Assembly (NCBI RefSeq): GCF_009730915.1
Contig: NC_052489.1
Coordinates: forward strand, 1,550,001-1,614,000
Length of the DNA: 64,000 nucleotides
Direction of reading: 5' to 3'
Source of the DNA: Dioscorea cayenensis subsp. rotundata
Lineage: Eukaryota; Streptophyta; Magnoliopsida; Dioscoreales; Dioscoreaceae
Shown here piece by piece: positions 23,561 to 41,850 of the stretch. A model generated the notes under the pieces. That model did no database searches. It saw nothing but the letters and a program-made list of their open reading frames with translations, and was not told where the DNA came from. The number at the start of each line of letters is the position of its first letter. Positions within the stretch are counted from its first letter, which is position 1. The position numbers and the translations under genes are program-made.

Positions 23561-26301
23561 TGTGAATTACGTAAAATTAATAAATAAAAAATAAAATAAA
23601 ATAAAAATTATATACCTGAATCTGAACCCAAACCCGACTCTGAGATTAAGACCTGCTTGCATTTCAATATGAAGCAGGGGAACAGAAACCCTGAAATCCG
23701 CGTCCGAATCGATGCATGCCCGAAACCCGCCACACCAGCCTTGGGCCATGGCATCCGACAAGAAGATATGTCGCTTTTGATTGGATGAGTCCGATCCGCT
23801 ATTATTGCTTCAAGCGAAGTCGGATCCGAAGTTTGACCGGACCCGTTAACCCGATTAGACAAAGAGTAGGGAGGCACACGGCGCAGCTACCACCCAGCCA
23901 CAGATCAGTCTTTTCCTCATTGGTCTTGTGGGCCCCTCGTCCATGATTGAATTTTTTCTACTTTTGGTTTGCTTGAGATTAATTTCTTTATGGGCATTAA
24001 AAGTTAAAAAAAATTATATATAATAAGTGAATATACCACAAAGAATTTATTTAATTGTGTGCATTTATTGATTTTCTAATAAATCATCTGAAATGAATTG
24101 TACCCATCAACAGTACCTAGAGCAGAGTGCATTTTTAGTGCCCATCTGAGATTTTGTTACTGTAGTGTCTCAAATAAAATAAAAATAATAATAGTAAAAT
24201 TTTGTTTTTCTTTAGTTATATTTGCATTTAATAATAATAATAATAAGTAAATGATTAAAAATTAATCACTTTCTTAATATTTTTTTTTAGACTCTATGAC
24301 TAAATCAACAATGACACATTATCCTTCTTGTTATTGTTCATGATTTATTCAAAGTGCCAATAATAAAAGTTTTTTTTAATAATTTTGGATAAATCTCAGC
24401 AAAACCCACACTTTTTTTGAGTTGTTAGAGAAATCAATTTCAATTCTCCTTGATTTCACATCAACAATAAAAATATGATTTATTATTTTTATTATATAAG
24501 TATTCTCTTTCATCTTATGCAAGAAACCATTCCTCATGAGAATAATATTCTTTTTAATTATATACAATTAAAATTTAGTGAGTATATACATATGCTTATA
24601 GGTGAACATTAAAGTTACACACCATTTATTCTCATTAAAAAAATATTTTCATAGTTTAATTTTGATTTAATTAAGATTAACATTAACTCATAAAACTAAA
24701 TAAGATAACTCTCGGGATATAAGGATTTTAAATTCATCAATTGTAGAACTTCTTTGTTAATTATGTTTTTTCCCTCAGTTTAAAAAAAAAATCTTAAAAA
24801 TCTGTTTATTTGGTCAATTTAGAAAATAATTTCTCTTTAATAAATATCTTATTTTTTTAATCTCTATTTTTAGAGAATACCATGAATCTACTATTTTTTA
24901 TTTTGTCAAAGCACTAATTGTTCTGTATTTCAAGGTTTTGTGATCAATAGTTAAATTGAAATATTGGGCATCTCTTATATATCGAAGTGGAACAAAACTA
25001 AATATTTTTTTTTACTTTTTATAAATCTTATCATAACTAATATCATATATTAAAATTATATATTGATTAGGATTATGAAATACTTGATGATACATACAAA
25101 TATCAGATTTAGTTATTAATTTTTGTTAAATACTTGATGATAAATATGTTTAATTATTAATTAATACATTAATGCATAGAACATGCTATTCTAACTTTTG
25201 TAGAAATACAAAAGAAAAATAGAAAAACATTTTATAAGAACTAAAATAAATATGAAATTAATGTTGTCGCAAAATTAGATAGATTTGAAAAATATTAAAA
25301 ACAACAATTTTTTAAAAAATAAAAAATAAAAATCATTTGGACAAATGGATCAGATAAACAAAGGATGGCCTTGGAAAGCATACTATGTGTTTGTGGAGCT
25401 AAGTGAAGCATAAGGTGGAGCCCTGAATCCCTAGTCATGCCAAGGGATGTTTGTCCAACATTCTAACTTAATTGCCAAGTGTGACATCCTTTTTTCTCAA
25501 AAACAAGGTCCCTCTTCCCCACCACATTTGTCCTCTTTCCTTGATTAGTTCTGTCCAAACTCCAAAACTTCTTATTCAATCTAGCTTTATTCATAACATG
25601 GCAAATTTTAGCTATATGTCTTTTTTGTTTTATTATATTTTAAAGCTAAATTTAGAACATGCAATCTTCAATGCAATTCCATGGCGCTCCATCCAGATAA
25701 TATTTGTTTATAATATAGATTTTTAAATTTTTATTTTAAAGGTTTTTTTTAAACAAAATGGATAAAGGCCACTGAAGTCGTGGATGTGCATGCAAGGAAA
25801 CTTTTTTTGGACATTCAAAAAGCCAGAACTCACACCTTATTATTATTTTTTTTTTATTTCTAAGTGAATTTTGATATATATTATATTTTTTAAAAAATTG
25901 GATAAATCATCATACTCATTTTATTTACCACTCAACCATGTATTAAAAAATAAAATTAACTTCTAATAAAAATATTTATTTTTTAAAATTAATATTTATC
26001 ATTTAATATGAATGAATGATATTAATTAATTAATTAATATCATGAAAAATAACAACCAAGTTAATAGCAACAACAGCCAACAACGCAAAAAGAAGCAGGA
26101 GATCCATGCAAGCCATGGAAGAGAGCCAAAACTCATGCGTTTAATTCCCGCCAAAAACCCACGTAGATATCAGAATTTCAAAACTAAAAAAATTAAGGAT
26201 TTTCAAAATAAATAAATCAGGCGGGAAAAAAAAAGAAAAAAGAAACGTGCGATCTCCACGTCATACATTCAAATTCGCAACCAAAATCACAGATGAGAAG
26301 A

Positions 26302-27667
26302 TCAGATCTCTCGAGGATCCACGAAGATTGAAATTCTCGGAGGAGACTTGGTCCAATCCCCATCGCCGCCATCGTCCTCTCCCAAACGCCTCACGCACCA
26401 GAGATCCTCCGCCATGGAGAGCCGCCGCCAGTGAGGGATCCCACCGAGAAGCGGATCGCAGCTTGCCACCTCCGTCGCCACCACACCGACCCCGCCGGCA
26501 ACCCTCGCCATGTTGTGCGCCCGCGCACACAATGCCTTCACCATCATCGCCGCCCCAGGCCCCTCCCCTCCCACACCATAGAGAAAGAAAACCCCAAAAG
26601 GGTGGAATAAATCCGGCACCGACGGGATCCGCAGCCATGGCAACGCCCGATCCGCCGCCCGACTCGCCCACGCCACCCCTTTCCGGAACCTCCCCGCCCC
26701 CCGGATTTCAAGCCGGAACACATCCTTGCAGTTCCACACGCTCAGCACCGCCCAAGATTCCGGCGGATCGGCGATGAATGTCTCGATCCCTCCATATCTC
26801 CACGATTTAGGGATTGCGAGGAACGTTCCAAGGGATAGAGGGTTGCGGAGAACGGCATCGATGTCGCGCGGGAAAAACTCGACGCCGGAGAACCGGCGCC
26901 GGTACAGGGTTTCGGCGTCGGCGGCGGAGATGCTGATCACGGCGGCGCCGCTCGGCGCCGGCGCTTGGTGAGCGAAAACAGGGTTCACTAGGATGGCTGG
27001 GGTTCTGAACTTGGAGTACCGGCACCCCCTGGTGAATAACCGCACCGACGCTTCGTTATCCTTCTCCGTTGCCACGTAAGCGTACTCCGCCCCTTTCTCT
27101 GTGAACCACTGTTCCATTCCTCTCACTAGTTTCATCCCTATTCCCAACCTCCTATATTAATAATTATAAATAAATAATTAATAATTAATATTAATATTTC
27201 TTTGTTATTCTCAACAGTTATTTTATTTAGTATATCCATTTTGGTAGGCGTACCGGTGGTACGGGGAAACACGGAGGCCAAGAATGTAGCCGACCTTCGC
27301 ATAAACCGCCAAGGTTTCGACGCTTGTCGTAGTGGCGACGGTCTTAACGCAGCCACGAACAACGCCGACGATCTCCGGCGCCGGACCAACTGTCTCCGCC
27401 ACCTGTTCACCAGAAACAATAGAGTAAGCCAAAAGAAGAAACTCTTCATGAAATAAATGATTAAAAAACTGTGTTTTTTTCTGTGTATATTTATATACTA
27501 ACGAGCATGAGAAATGCCGGAGAATGGCGAATACGGCACACGGGATCACCAAGAAGGTCAGTGAAAAGACTCATCTTGCCATTCGACCCGACCTCACAAG
27601 CCCGGTCGACGGCTTCAGCACCGGCACAATCCCTCTCTGGGTCGAACTCTCTCAGCACAACCAGCAT
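26302..27667 (-). CDS. HOOKLESS1-like GCN5-related N-acetyltransferase
   Basis: Three exons on the minus strand: 27667-27503, 27402-27254, 27151-26302; 387 residues, the usual family length. HLS1-type proteins act in hormone-regulated growth such as the apical hook, and carry a GNAT domain. The N-terminus MLVVLREFDPERDCAGAEAV matches family starts; an upstream in-frame TTG is not a start. Exon 1 also has GKMSLFTDLLGDPVCRIRHS. The GNAT core has IVGVVRGCVKTV, ILGLRVSPYHRR and the acetyl-CoA loop RLGIGMKLVRGM, where the family usually has RRQGIG, so Leu replaces Gln. Exon 3 continues with CRYSKFRTPAILVNPVF, ETLYRRRFSGVEFFPRDID and the ending WTKSPPRISIFVDPREI. Exon 3 is GC-rich against an AT-rich background. 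A TATA-like box lies about 200 bp upstream. Confidence 0.93.
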
Positions 27668-27863
27668 GTTTTTACTACTTCTCAACAACCTCTAATAACT
27701 GGAGCAGGATAAAGTGATGGAGCAATGAAGCATGAGGTAAGTGCTCTAGATTAGTTAATTCACGCACTTGTTCTCTTCTTCTTCAGTTTATTTGAATTCC
27801 TTGATGGTTGTGACTCGTGAGTGAGTAGTTTATGATTGGGCTTGGGCATGGACGTTGGTCTGC

Positions 27864-27874
27864 TTTATATATAC
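27864..27874 (-). promoter_or_regulatory. Probable TATA box of the HOOKLESS1-like gene
   Basis: The minus strand reads GTATATATAAAG about 200 bp upstream of the start codon. A GA run at about 27961-27989 (CT on the gene strand) lies just upstream, typical of plant core promoters. Confidence 0.5.
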
Positions 27875-27958
27875 ATGGGTTTAGGGAGAGAACCATTTCT
27901 CTAATCTGGCAAATAGTATCAATAGTGAATGGAGGTGTTGAACTTGTAGTGATAACAG

Positions 27959-27960
<2 letters not shown>

Positions 27961-27989
<29 letters not shown>
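27961..27989. repeat. (GA)n microsatellite in the HOOKLESS1-like promoter
   Basis: About 14 GA units. GA/CT runs near plant start sites are often bound by BBR/BPC-type factors; here only position supports a regulatory role. Confidence 0.8.
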
Positions 27990-29787
27990 CAGCGAAAAAA
28001 GTGGCGGCTGTGTCTGTGGGGAAGAGATGTGGGAGAGAGAATGACGGTTGAGATCTTTGTTGAAAAAAACATTAAAATCTAAGGAAGGAAGCGCCGTATT
28101 GAGCCATCCATCATGGCCCATGATTGAATGCGTTGCTTCCTTTGGGCGCGTGGCGCATTTAATTTAGAGAGGTTCTTTAAGGGAAACGTATAGGTATCCA
28201 GTTTCGGAATGGTTGTGGTTGTGGTTGTGGTTAGGTTGATGGTGTGTTTTTTTATTTTTTATTTTTTAGTTTTTGTTTGGGTGATATAGAAATATATATA
28301 CATGTGTGGACATTATTGGTTAGCATGGGGCTGTGGAGATCTTAGAGAACTTTCTGTTGGGATTACGGCATATAAGATATCTTTTATTTTAATTAAAAAA
28401 AAAGGACCAACCGCTGTAGAAAAAGAAAAGTACAAACGGCATATAAGAAATCTAAACAATATGTTTTAAATAGTCTTTTTTTTAAAATATGACTATATTT
28501 TTAGTGTACATCAAAAGGAAACAATTTAAACATCAGAATTTTTTCCTTTATAAAAATGTCATGGATAATGTGCCAAAATTGAAGGTATGGTGCATTTTAT
28601 TGTGTTTTGTATTTGGTAATATTAGTATATTTTTTTAGTCAATTTTTATTGTAAATATGGATTAATTATATAAATAAATAAATAAAATGATAGGTACAAA
28701 TATACAACACAACCAAAATAGACCTCTCAGTAATGACAGAGGGGCCTTTGACAAGGACAACACCACTAAGCATAAACAACAAAAGCATAATCAGATAATG
28801 TCTTTAAATATCATACTAGTCTAAATATTAAATATCATTTTTTTTTGTATTAAAAAAATATACTAGTAAACCTATACAATGCCTTATGTCTTTTCCTATG
28901 ATAGAGATGAACCTAATTTTTTAGGGCCTTCATAGTATTTTTTTACTTAATGAGCAAAGAATAATTAATTTCTTTAGTCCAAAGTTTAAGCTGGACTAGG
29001 ATTTTTGTTTTCTAAATCTGTAAGGTCATAGGCATACAACAAGGCAGTGCATTTGAACAATTTGCTGTGTGGAAGATGAATATGTTATTTCATGAAGCAA
29101 ATTTTAAGGATTTTTGTAGCTTTAATTACTTACTATGGTAAAAAAAAAACTTGTTAAGTAAATGGCGAGTAGATTTCAATATATGCTGGTTTCCTCTTTG
29201 GGAATCAGGATAGAGGGAACCATACACATTCAAAGAAATTTCTGATTAATTTTGATCAAATTTTAGATAAAAGACATTTAGAAAGGTAGCATTTGGGAAA
29301 TTGCTAGGTTAAAAAAGGTGAAAGATTAACATGAGTGATTCTTCATTCCAAAAATGGTATATTTGACATGCATATATACAACTTGATTCTCTATGCATAG
29401 GCCTTCACAGATCTTTCCAAATATAACACTAAGGACAAAGAAAAGTGGAACTAAGACAACTAATAAAGTCGGCGAAAATTTAGGAGTGATCTCTATTTCC
29501 CTGTCTTGGTCACATGAACGAGTCCTTTTCGGCTTATAGCCATTTGTTTGGACTCCATATATGCCAAAAATTTATTACTACATGGTGATGATTGCTCTAA
29601 CAAAATATCATCACCCTTTTTATAGTTAAATAAACAATTGAAAAATATGTAGATATACATCAATTATTTAGAAACTTGAAAATAAAATTATGATTGCTAT
29701 TTTTATTTTTAAATTTCCGACATTCTAATGGAAATAACACACAACCAGGGAATAGGTCACACGTCCTTGATAGGATAAGGATAACAT

Positions 29788-30203
29788 TAGGGATGACAAC
29801 AAATCAGATCGGGGTGGGTTTTGTCTACCCCACCCCCACTCCCTCGCTTCCCCGCACTGCCCATGTTGGGTTTTTAAAACCCCGATCCACACCCGAATTT
29901 GACAGAGAGTTGGGTATCTGTGGGGATCTCCCGTCCCCGCACCCATATTAAATATATATATATATATTGACAAAATAAAATAAAAATATTATAAAATTAT
30001 AAAACTAAACAAAGAAGAAAAATAAAAAACACTAAATTATTAAGTCGTAGAACATGTTGGTATATAAATATATATATAAAAGTATTTTAGTAATTTTACA
30101 TTCTGGTCAGGTATCAAAATCTCTGGATCCGACCCAAAACCGAGTAAATAAAATATTTTTTCCGTCAAACTCTTGTTGGGTTTAGGGATATTTGTCATCC
30201 CTA
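29788..30203. mobile_element. hAT-like non-autonomous element
   Basis: The left end TAGGGATGACAACAAAT and right end ATATTTGTCATCCCTA form an inverted terminal repeat of about 14 bp. Next to each end lies G/C-rich sequence with repeated GGGT/ACCC words (ATCGGGGTGGGTTTTG; GGATCCGACCCAAAACCG), a pattern I know from widespread plant elements beginning (C/T)AGGGATG(G/A)CAA and usually placed in hAT. The 416-bp body is noncoding. An 8-bp target duplication is not evident. Superfamily is inferred from the ends only. Confidence 0.6.
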
Positions 30204-31817
30204 GATGAGATAGAGAAAAGTGACAGGATAGATGGTGTTACTCCGCGGAGCAGTGGAAGGGAGCCGTTAGGTTGGAAGCGCGGGAAGGGAGGGGAGTTTC
30301 AGAGCGCGGCACGGAAGGCGTTTAGTTAGAAAGCGTTAAGGACGTTGGTGAATGATTGGATTCCCCCACGCTTTCCCTCTTCCGTGCGAGCGTGACGGGT
30401 GGATTAGTGTGTGGGCCCCATGATATCGTTTAAATTTTGATGACTATCCACCGTTCTTGGCCGTTCAATCTTGCCAGATATGGATGTGTACGTGAAAGTT
30501 GATGTAATATATATATATATAATCATAAAAATCCATTACATCTTAGAATATAGATGGCAGTCTTTTTAATTAGAACGAAGCGTCATGCATGGGTAATCCA
30601 CTAATATGAAAATAATCATAGACGTGGTCGTTTTTCTGTGTTTTGTGTGTGTGTGTATATATATATATCTATATGTATAATTTATTTATTTTTATTTTTT
30701 TGATTATATGTATAATTTATATAATTTGAAATTTACCTATATTCATAATTTTAGAATAATATCAACCATTGAATAGTCCGACGATAAGACATTTGGATAC
30801 AGAAAGGAAGAGCAAAAATTCAAATCCTTTTTCAACAATATTGTTTCTATACTGATATGCAGTATATATTTTGGTTAAGCATTGTTCATGTACTGTTCAT
30901 ACGTCTAAGTGTAAACTCTTTGTGGGAGAAATAGTGGTTTCACTCCTCTATAGTTGCATAGTAAAGAGATTTTTCTAGAAGGTCTATAAGTCACAATAAC
31001 TGGTGTATTTTTATACCTATTTGTATCTTTAACGATCTCTTAAATTGGGGACGCTTGTCGTCTATTAGTTAAAAAATTAATAATAATTTAGAATAATATT
31101 TCATGGTTTTAATGGTAAAAAAGAGGGTATATATGATCAGGGGTCATTTGATCTCCACCTCATGCGAATGATTGTTCATTGATGGAATCATTTGCCACTA
31201 GTGTTTTTTCCCCTGCTAATGACTTGATTAGGCCATGCTTACAAATAAAAGCAAAAGATAAAGGGTAGCTTGGGTTATGGGCCTATGGCTTTGTCAGAGG
31301 AAATTTTTTTTTTAATGGGATACATGAACTATGGCCCTGATTCTGATAATCATTAGATTAAGAATTTTGATCAAATGCATCATCAAGGAACTCTAACTAG
31401 TGTTATTATATGCATTAAAGATGATACTATCTTGTACTGAAACCAGATCTTTCATTTCAGAATAAAGTTGTTAATTTAAAATGAGTTATTCCTTTAGGTT
31501 TCTTAATTACTCTCAATGTAACCTATCCAAGCATAGCCTTGTGGTGTTTTGAAATGTAGGCTATATATGTATTAGATATGTTTCTGTAAAACAATATAGC
31601 TTTTGTGGTTACAAATAAAATATGATAGGTGGACAATGAGCATTGAGAGTTTTTAAGAAGCTGAGTGAATCCATAGTGCATAATTAGCTAGACATTTGGA
31701 CAGTGAGATGAGATATTATTTGTTAATATGCGCGTGATGATAACGAAAATGATCTGAATGATACTTAATATCGATGATGACATAGCTACCAATGATCTCA
31801 AATAATTAGTCATATCT

Positions 31818-32150
31818 ACTAAACAATGGGTAAGTATCACTGGTGGCCACAAATTTTTCGTAAATATAACGTTGTGGCTACATATGTTTTTTTTGTAAAA
31901 ATGTGGCCACGAAACTTGTCTCCGGTCACACTCATGGCCACAATTTCATGTTTGGGGTTGTTTTTGGTGAAGGTGCTGAGGTGGCGTCCGACGTGGATGG
32001 CTCTATAATTGGTCACCCTAGCAGCCTTCGCGGAAGCAACCCCAAAGCATGAAATGTAGCGTGAGTCGTGACCAAGACATAAAGCTATGTGGCGACGTCG
32101 TTACATAGAAAAACGCATGTGTCACCAATGATACTTACCCACTAAACAAT
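31818..32150. mobile_element. Mutator-like MITE with perfect 10-bp target-site duplication
   Basis: The element proper is 31828-32140 (313 bp). It begins GGGTAAGTATCACTGGTG and ends CACCAATGATACTTACCC, an inverted repeat with one mismatch over 18 bp. Both sides carry the identical ACTAAACAAT (31818-31827 and 32141-32150). A 9-11 bp duplication with G-initial terminal repeats is the Mutator/MULE signature. The interior is moderately GC-rich (TGGCCAC words on both sides) and noncoding. The intact duplication and near-perfect ends point to a fairly recent insertion. Confidence 0.88.
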
Positions 32151-33579
32151 ATGGTCGGCATATGTTAACCAAACTCAAAAGGCATTATTGAGAAGAGTGG
32201 AGTTTATAATATAAAATAAAGTTTTATTTCTTTAAAACACTAATCAATGTCTCCAAGGATATGGTTTGAGAGAAGCCTTATTCATTAATCACAAAAGCTT
32301 ATATATGTACTTTTTTATTTTGAGAATCAAGCTTATATATATACTTAAAAGATCTATGATTCAGAAGGCTTTATTTGATAAATAGTGATTATAGTCTTAA
32401 ATAAATTGACAAATCATACCTTAGATCCTTGTAGAAAAAGTTTAGAATAGGATTATTGTGATGATGCAATGGTGAGGTCTGACAAGTGACTAAGGGACAG
32501 GACAATCTTTGGGTGACATTATTCCTAAATTCTTGGCACCATAGTCTTGCTTTTTATATCCGGTAAAGTCAAAATAGGTGTAAAACATAGGCCTGGGGTT
32601 GAGACTGGCCAGGAGAGGTAATTTACATAAATGTATTCCAGTTATTTTTATTTTTTGTTATTATGTTTTTTACAAGGCTATTTGATAAATTAATTGTAAG
32701 TTACCATCTCTGCATTAGGATAGTTAGTACTACTTTTTCTTGCCTTGAGACTGCAAATTTTACTAGTGATTTATCTATAATTTTTTTTTTTAAAAAAAAT
32801 AGTTGTAAGTTACTACTCCTACAATAAGAAAATCAGTACTTCATTTTTTGATAAATTGAAGATCAAAGGGTTTGAATCTTATCACCTGCCCACATTTCTA
32901 AAAGCAAAGAATATATATTTATATATATATATAGCGGGTGATTAAGATCCACATAAAAGTAAATTAATTTGTGAAAGTTTGAAATCAGTCTGAAAGTAGC
33001 TGCATGCAAGTGGGTTATGTGACCATCAAGGAAGTGATTATATAGTTATTTTTTCTATGGATATGTTATGGTAGGAACCTACATTAACTCTTAAACTAAA
33101 TATTCGGTGTTTTATAGGGATAATCAAGGTGGTTTCGTAGATTACCCTACCGCCTGCTGATTATTCCACCAATATTTTAACAAAATCTAATTACTATAAA
33201 TAAATATAATTAACAGTTTTGTGAAAAAAAAATATAATATTGATGAACACACATCAGTGGTTTGAAATATATTTGCAAATTTTATTTGTTTAATTATCAA
33301 TAATTCATCATTTCCTAAGAAACAATTGTCGAAATAGTATTTTTTTTTTTTACAAAATCGACAAGCGACCATTTTTCCTTTTTGTGTTCGATGAATGTGT
33401 AGCATAAATTAAAAAAATACTATTTATAAGTTATTAATCATACCGAATTTTTATTTTTCATATATATATAGCATTAATCCTCTACGCACATTTATATATT
33501 TGTAATCTGTGAACGTTGCTATGTGTCGGTGAATTTTAATCAAAATTAGATTAATCAAACCAATTAACACAAAATTAGC

Positions 33580-33614
<35 letters not shown>

Positions 33615-34402
33615 TGAGAGTTGCCATTACATAGGTATTTATTAAACTGTGACTTTCTTACCTTCATGCTTATATCATGTAAACACAAGCGATGCTTATG
33701 TCATGCTTTTTTATCTTTCTCATGCAAATCTAATGCTTGCATGTACACATACAAACACTAAATCATTTAAGTGCGAATTTACGTGTCCACCCTCACTTTA
33801 TAATTTTTGTATGTATACACGTGCAAAATACGCAAACGATATCCATTTTAATGCTTTTCTTTGTATATTGCTTGCATACAAATGTAAGGTTTAAGACTAT
33901 TAGTAAATCATTTTAATAAAAGTGATCAAATTCATTTAATATATCTTTAATAAAAACTCATTTAAAAATCAAAGTTACTAAATTCATTTAAAAAAATTAC
34001 GTAGATATGAATGTAAGGTTTAAGACTGAATAAATTAAACTCATACTATTTTCACCCAAAAAAAAAAAAAGAGGAAAAAAGCCTGGCTAATTAAACACCG
34101 TCAAAAGATCCAACAGAATAAATCAAACCGCTGCTGCGCCCACAGCCAATCGTTGCACCGGGATGATAAAAGATTAATAAAAGAAAAGGGACTGTTAAAT
34201 AACTTCGGGTATGTTTCTAAATTTTAGTTCATGTGAAATACAAAAGCAAAGCAAAGGAAAGACAAGAAGAAAGCAATACACACACACACCACCCACATAA
34301 TAATAATAATAGACACATTTTAATGGTAAAAATCCCGGAAACCAAACACCAAATAGACTGCACGCAAATGGAATGATGCATATATATCTCTAATACACAG
34401 CT

Positions 34403-39615
<5,213 letters not shown>

Positions 39616-41268
39616 GACATAGTGAGAGAGAGAAAGAGAAAAGGGTTAGGGCGGCGAGAAGTAATATCCGGGCCTGGCCTTGAAACACACGGAAAAGAAA
39701 CGGAAAAAAAAAAAAGGGGAAAATTATTAAAGGACAGATACAATGACAAACAAATTTATTATATTCTTCTTTGTTATTATTTAAAGCCTTTTTTTTTAAT
39801 ATATAACTTATTAAATTGAGATCAATTAGATATTTATTAAGGTGAAAATTTAAATTTAAATCAAAAGTTAGCAGCAATGATTGAGAGGATAAGACATTGC
39901 ATGCCATTTACGCAGTTTGAGTTTCAATTCATAAATCATGGTTCTAATCAGTTATGTGAGGGAACTAGTAATCAAAATGAAATGATAATTTTAACAATAA
40001 AAATAATATAGTCTCGTTTGAATGTATTTATAAATACAGTGATTTTTAATTATAATATAATCTGTAAATATTTGGAATTTAAAACTACAATAAAACTAAA
40101 TTTTTCATGTCCGTATATCTCAAAAGCATTTGAAAATGCACCAATAAAATAAAATCCCTTCAAACAAACACTATCTATCTATGTGATCTTTAGTTGTTCT
40201 TTATTAGCCATTTTCACATTGCTCATCAAATTAACTAAAAATTTAACTAATTTTTTTTTTCAGGAAAGGCAGTTGTGAAAATATACCTACTTAAACGATA
40301 AAAAATAAATAAAACATGTCCTAAGATATATAGTATAAAAATGGTTAGACTACAACAATACATACAACCAAACATTCCTAGTCACTCAGACAAGGACTTG
40401 TGTCCTTTATAATACCAGTGGGCCATGCATATTGACTAATCTGACGGCCTTCTTGATCAATCACAAATTACTTGCAAAACAAGGGAGACATAACCATCTG
40501 ATGCCAAATTTATCATTCTACAAAAAGGGTACAAATAAAATACTCAATGTTATTTGGACATGGTTCATGACCAAGTCTTGTCTGTATAATAGACTTGGGA
40601 TGCAGTGTTGTACATCTCTGAGAAGGAGAAATTGTTATAAACTTGGGATTTTTAGTTCTACTCAAACAGAATTACTTAGAGCACTAGAAAAACAAGCATA
40701 AATGACAAATATAAGAAGGGAAAGGGGATTGAATCAAAAGAAGGTCTACTCATTCAGAATTTGAGAAGCATGTGGATAAGGGTTAAGGAGGTGAACTAAG
40801 CCACCTAATCCTAAATTAAAAGCCAAATGCTCTTTTAGAAAGATTGACTTTTTCATCCCATATGTTTGCATTAAATAATATTAATCATGTTTAATAAGCT
40901 AATCTCAATGAGTTGAATGCACAAACTCTCAATGTCATCTGCAAGATTAATTCTTGTCCATTCTTATCTCTATCTCAGTAGTAACTCGGATTAGTTCTCT
41001 TTTCAGCCTATTTGCATCAAGGGTTAGGGTTTTAATCATGTTTGTTTTAGTGCAGTCATTGTATTTGAGGTATCTGTGCTACTTCAAATTTAAAGAATAG
41101 ATAAATGTTAAGTTGAAGCTATCAAGACTTGTTTGGAAGATGCTTGAATTTGATGTTGATTGGTATAGGTTATGATGTGGCCTAATTGTACATCCAATAA
41201 TATAACTTATACTAGGATTGAGGGAAAATTGAAGGAACTAGAAGAAAAATAGGAAAGAAATTGTTTAC

Positions 41269-41850
41269 TGTGATTATTCTAAGCGTATTTGGGCATTTTA
41301 TTCCCAGGCTTTAGATTTAAATTCTTCACCTCAATCAATTACTCTACTGTGGAACACTTGGCTACCAACTCTCACCTATGAGCACCGTATCCTCTGGGAC
41401 CTTATCTCCCGTGCAATCTTGTGGAACATTTGGATTGAACGAAATACACGTATTTTTCACTTGAATGCGTTACCGCCTTACAACATTATGTTTAAAAAGT
41501 GCTAATATGCTTCTCTCTTGGTTCTCAGCAGTACCGATAGCCACCACCAATCTCTCAATGAAAGCTTCTCGGGAAGATCGTCACCACTCAACTTCCTCGG
41601 CACTAGAGGCCCAAATCCCTGCTGGAGACTCGACCCCTAATCGTCGCTTTCGGGAGTAGTTGCTCCCGATGTCTTCTAGGAAGGCTCGAGATGCTGGGAC
41701 GGTGTCTTCCGCCTACTTAGATTTTTCTCCCCGTCTCTTTACTTCCTTTTGTTGTTTTCTGTTTCTCCTCATCCCTGGTGAGAGGAGTTTCCTACTTTGT
41801 ACTGTCTTTTCCTATTTAATAAATATGTGGTTTATCCACATTTATTTCAA
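41269..41850 (+). mobile_element. LINE (L1-type) 3' fragment
   Basis: The + strand encodes RIWAFYSQALDLN, then LLWNTWLPTLTYEHRILWDL, then ISRAILWNIWIERNTRIFH, the zf-RVT-type C-terminal region typical of plant L1 LINE ORF2 proteins (the WxIWxERNxRIF motif). A one-base slip at about 41493 moves the frame; the tail then continues as SANMLLSWFSAV in the adjoining frame. The element ends with a short noncoding tail: CTTTTCCTATTTAATAAA followed by TATGTGGTTTATCCACATTT, a usual plant LINE 3' end. The 5' part with the endonuclease and most of the reverse transcriptase is absent, as is common after 5' truncation. Old and not functional. Confidence 0.75.

Larger units (their letters stand above)
22001..26301. 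other. Intergenic region, AT-rich, with Stowaway elements and a GC-richer patch
   Basis: About 4.3 kb between the divergent-side promoter of the fructose-bisphosphatase gene and the 3' end of the HOOKLESS1-like gene. Contents: a complete Stowaway MITE, a second Stowaway-like remnant, a diverged 55-bp duplication, a GC-richer patch (about 23610-23945) without a convincing ORF, TA runs, and the likely 3' UTR of the next gene after about 26100. Confidence 0.5.
27990..34402. other. Gene-poor block with DNA-transposon remnants
   Basis: About 6.4 kb with no supportable gene. It contains a hAT-like element (29788-30203), a GC-rich patch (about 30236-30420) lacking an ORF, a Mutator-like MITE (31828-32140), several TA and CA runs (for example 33580-33612), and AT-rich filler. 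ORFs of 60-85 codons here are unrecognised and low-complexity. Confidence 0.5.

Noticed and set aside
23567-23946. Overlapping ORFs on both strands in a GC-richer patch
   Set aside because: Open frames on both strands follow from repeated CCGA/TCGG words. No conserved motif was seen, and the patch may be a transposon fragment.
26247-26777. 176-codon + strand ORF
   Set aside because: It is antisense to the GC-rich exon 3 of the HOOKLESS1-like gene. Its Pro/Arg-rich composition is the expected shadow of that exon.
40011-40170. Possible small MITE with GTTTGAAT / ATTCAAAC-like ends
   Set aside because: The terminal match is only about 8 bp and no target duplication is visible. Noted in the intergenic entry only.
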